From Apricaphanius iberus (lineage: Eukaryota > Chordata > Actinopteri > Cyprinodontiformes > Aphaniidae), in assembly GCA_028564705.1 (NCBI GenBank), contig JAPXFQ010000248.1:62001-126000 (forward strand): 64,000 nucleotides of DNA, read 5' to 3'. How positions within the stretch are numbered: the stretch's first letter is position 1; every line of letters starts with the position of its first letter. A program made the translations under genes and the position numbers. Under the pieces are notes generated by a model. The model saw only the letters and a program-made list of their open reading frames with translations, was not told the DNA's origin and made no database searches. Of this stretch, positions 61,066 to 64,000 are shown piece by piece.

Positions 61066-61073
61066 ACTACTTT

Positions 61074-62844
61074 GTTTTGGTCGACATACAAAATTCCAAT
61101 AAAATACTTGGTTTTGGATCTTAGGAAGACATAAAGTGATAAAGTTCAAGAGGTATGAATGATGTTACGAGGCCTCTTTAGGACAAACCTTTAGAGTTTA
61201 CGTGCTGAGAGTTATTCCTTCGGATCTACACGTTTTCTCCCTTTCTAGTCTTCCCCACTTATCTTGAACAACGCAGCCAATTAATTATGGTTATTCTCCA
61301 CCTAAGAACGTAAGTTGACCCAAAAAATCCATCACCTTAGCTGATTTAACTTCTCTGTATGGCCCATAATAGAGACAGTGGAGGAGAGGAGGAACTTTCG
61401 TTTAGGGCTGAGGAGAAGGAAAACAGAGCAAAAAAAGACACAGAGACAGACAGAGAATCAGGAATATCCATGCTCAAAGCAACATATGCTTAAGCTTTTA
61501 CTGCTGTGGGGGTGCGGAATTAGACTCAGGGATGTATGCTTGTTGTAGCGTAGTGGGGACCCCCCACCTACTACTGACTGACTTATCAGGTTCCCATGTG
61601 ACTACCCTCTCTGTTTCTCATAACAAAGAGCCTGTATCACTTAAGTATGACAAAGCAAACAAATGGGCCTAATTATAGAGGTTGATAAGGAAATTATAAG
61701 GAAATTGAGTCATCAATGCTAATATTTGTGTTATGAGATGAGAATACGTGGTAAAAATTCATTTCCATGAGGGGCCCCAGAGTGAGTTTTTTTTCTGAAG
61801 CTAAGACCTGGACCTGTGTGACACATGAAGGAAAACTTGGCTTCAGTCTCAGGCCGTCAGTTGCTTTACTGCTTCCAAATACAATTACAATGATCATATG
61901 TCAAGATAATCAAATGTCTGAAGATGAAGAAAAAACTGACTTCACTTATTTACTTCATCCTCTTTTTTTTTGTTTCGATGCATTGCATTGAGCAGCCTAG
62001 ACACGTCACTGGCTACAGATGAAAGTCGAGGTGGAACATGAGGAACAGCTTTTGGAAGCTGATTGTCCAGTCTCCCAGGAGAGACAAAAAACAGAGCTAA
62101 AGACAAAGGCAGATGGATAGATGATTGGATAGAGAAAAGGTCTCCTTCTCAATCATATTTTCCAGCTCTTAGGACATTATCCACAGTTCAGTTCTAGGTC
62201 CCCTTTACCCATGTACAGGAAGACACAGATAAAGGTTTGGGCTGTCATATGTTTGGAAGGTTTTGGAGATGAGTTTAAATATCAAGATGTCTCTGAGGTA
62301 AATGCTTTTAGACATCATAAGCACTTTGCGGCGACAAATATTCAGGGTATCTGTGGTTGCGTACTAACATGAAGCAACGTCCCACTTTGGTTTGGGGTTG
62401 AGCAGTGCAGATTGATCTGAAAGGAAAAGATCAGTAAATGACTGAATACGGCTGAGCTGTACACTCCCAGAATGCCCTTAAGTAGCTTTATGTCCCACTG
62501 AAATCCATCCATCATATAGAGAATGGCTTATTCGGCTGATTACTCCTGAATAAATGCTCTCTGTCCTCATTTATACAGCAGACTCACTGCATGCATATGT
62601 GAAAGCCCCCATAGCAGCCCTAAAATACTTTAGCTACATGCTGTTATCCTGTTTAACTGATTATGGTTGCATATTCAATGTGACAAACATCCTTTTAGAA
62701 TAATTTCTTCCACCTGACATGAGAGTTTTAAAGGAGTATTTGTTCCAAACTGTTTCAGTCTGTCCATTTATCATTTGGCCTGTCCATGTATTAAGGTCAT
62801 GTACCTTTGACTTATTTTATATATTTGTTCTTCCACCTATTATT
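61074..62844. other. Intronic, no gene seen
   Basis: Complex, partly repeat-free sequence, with stretches at 61260-61380 and 62500-62610 that could be conserved non-coding DNA by composition. No exon or mobile element recognised. Confidence 0.45.
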
Positions 62845-63815
62845 TAGGTACACTGTCAGAAATATGGGTTCAGAATGGGTACATTTTAGGGCTTGACAAA
62901 AATATTGATTCATCAATGCATTGCAGTTATTTGTTTCTTAATTCAATATCCATTCATCAAATCCTATGAATCGATTCAGTCCACTGGCCAGTGGCGGCGC
63001 TGTGGGCAACACTCTAGTGACAGCGTTCAGCAATGTACAACACATGTACGATATTGTACAGTTTTTTCTGCTAAATAAACCATGACAGGAAATATGAAAA
63101 GAAACATGCTAGGGTCAATTTGTTCTTAAACATTGGTACTACTACACACATTATTCAAAAATAAACTCACATACTTAATTACTTGTGTATTTATTTACTA
63201 TTGAATCAATATCGATGCTAATAAACCAATATCGAACTGAATCAAAATCGAATTGAATCGAGGCCCCAAGAATCGAAACTGAATCGAATTGTCAAATTCT
63301 TAACAATACCTAGCCCTAGTACATTACTGTGCCCCAAGGTACAAAAAAACAAATTAACACAGTGTAAGGAAAAATATTGGACCTCAGGGTAACTATCTGT
63401 GCATTTTTCCTTGTCCGAACGGTACATACATGTTCTTCAGTACTAAAAAGTAATTTTTTGTATCATTTATTGGATAGGGTATAACTTCTGGTAATTATCT
63501 TTTTTACTAAAAAATACATCCATTAACAAAGCTATATGTATGTAAATGGACTTCATAGTTTTATTGTTAAGACATTTCAATCTTATTTTTCCTTTTTTTA
63601 AATCAAACAAATACACAAATTCGGGCAACTATTAGCTACATTGTGGTCAGCTGATGTGTCAATCATGTCAAGTCAATAATGATTGGCTGTCAAGGTAGCA
63701 CTGGTAAAATGTACAGACTACGGGGGTACAAATAGGTACCTACAGTTGGGGGTATAAAATGGCACCTTTGAACCCATAAAAGTACAATTCTGTACTTTAA
63801 TTTCTAAGTGTGTAG
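62845..63815. mobile_element. GGTAC-rich MITE, host of a nested hAT MITE
   Basis: Left end TACACTGTCAGAAATATGGG; right end, as complement, TACACACTTAGAAATTAAAG. This is the terminal pattern of a common fish MITE rich in GGTACAAA / TTTGTACC motifs, several of which occur at 63340-63450 and 63710-63800. It is interrupted by the element at 62887-63318. No ORF. Confidence 0.5.
62887..63318. mobile_element. hAT-like MITE nested in another MITE
   Basis: Ends TAGGGCTTGACAAAAATATT and AATACCTAGCCCTA are inverted repeats. The flanks GTACATTT (62879-62886) and GTACATTA (63319-63326) form an 8-bp target duplication with one mismatch. Many TCGATTC/GAATCGA subterminal motifs (63230-63290). No transposase. 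Confidence 0.8.
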
Positions 63816-64000
63816 AGGATGAAGTATAATTTATCATAAGTAAACGCCCATAAATGTACCCCAAGTTCTGGTGGCAAAAATATACTTTGTTTAAAACCCC
63901 CCAAAATGAACTGTTTTTCTTTTCAATAAAAGCAGACAATTTTATCAAAAATATGTGCTTACCCCAAAAAAGCTGACCTTTAAAAACCGACAAGCGATAG

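Overview
The window looks like intergenic and intronic DNA from a ray-finned (teleost) fish. It is A/T-rich, has vertebrate-style split exons, and is crowded with fish-type repeats: Tc1-like and hAT-like DNA transposons, LINE fragments whose tails read like tTTATTGATCCC, and tRNA-derived SINEs ending in (GGAT)n. There is no sign of bacterial, plasmid or viral gene organisation. Nearly all of the long open frames are chance ORFs or decayed transposon proteins. I cannot name the species.

Two host genes can be supported, arranged head-to-head. (1) pik3r5 (p101 regulatory subunit of PI3K-gamma) runs on the minus strand. Its CpG-rich promoter and a non-coding first exon with a clean donor lie at about 19974-20330. 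Its first coding exon is at 6703-6818 and starts MQHTTCTEDRIQ. The rest of the gene must lie left of the window, apart from a speculative 8-nt microexon at 1391-1398. (2) ntn1 (netrin-1) runs on the plus strand. The large first coding exon at 33532-34587 encodes the signal peptide, the whole laminin N-terminal domain and the complete first LE/EGF module. It stops at a phase-1 GTGAGT donor. A probable 5'-UTR exon (33095-33420) and a 111-bp leader intron lie just upstream. Everything from 34588 to the right edge appears to be the long first coding intron of ntn1. The pik3r5-ntn1 neighbourhood is the same as in mammals, as far as I recall. A CTCF-like motif at 32694-32708 sits between the two divergent genes.

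Layout: 1-4634, pik3r5 intron. 4635-6568, a remarkable multi-arm inverted-repeat (foldback) element carrying a SINE. 6703-6818, pik3r5 coding exon. 6819-19973, pik3r5 leader intron, holding a mariner/Tc1 copy that was itself hit by a hAT MITE (17249-19014). 19974-20330, pik3r5 promoter. 20479-31434, a transposon graveyard with nested Tc1, hAT, LINE, Tigger-like and SINE copies. 32580-34587, ntn1 5' region and first coding exon. 34588-64000, ntn1 intron with a SINE, several Tc1 copies, one approximately 2.2-kb decayed LINE, MITEs with readable target-site duplications, three (TAA)n microsatellites and an orphan histone-type 3' stem-loop.

No tRNA, rRNA, CRISPR array or operon was seen. The best candidates for something new are the foldback structure, the possible pik3r5 microexon, the back-to-back AG|GT splice signal before the ntn1 exon, and the orphan histone stem-loop.
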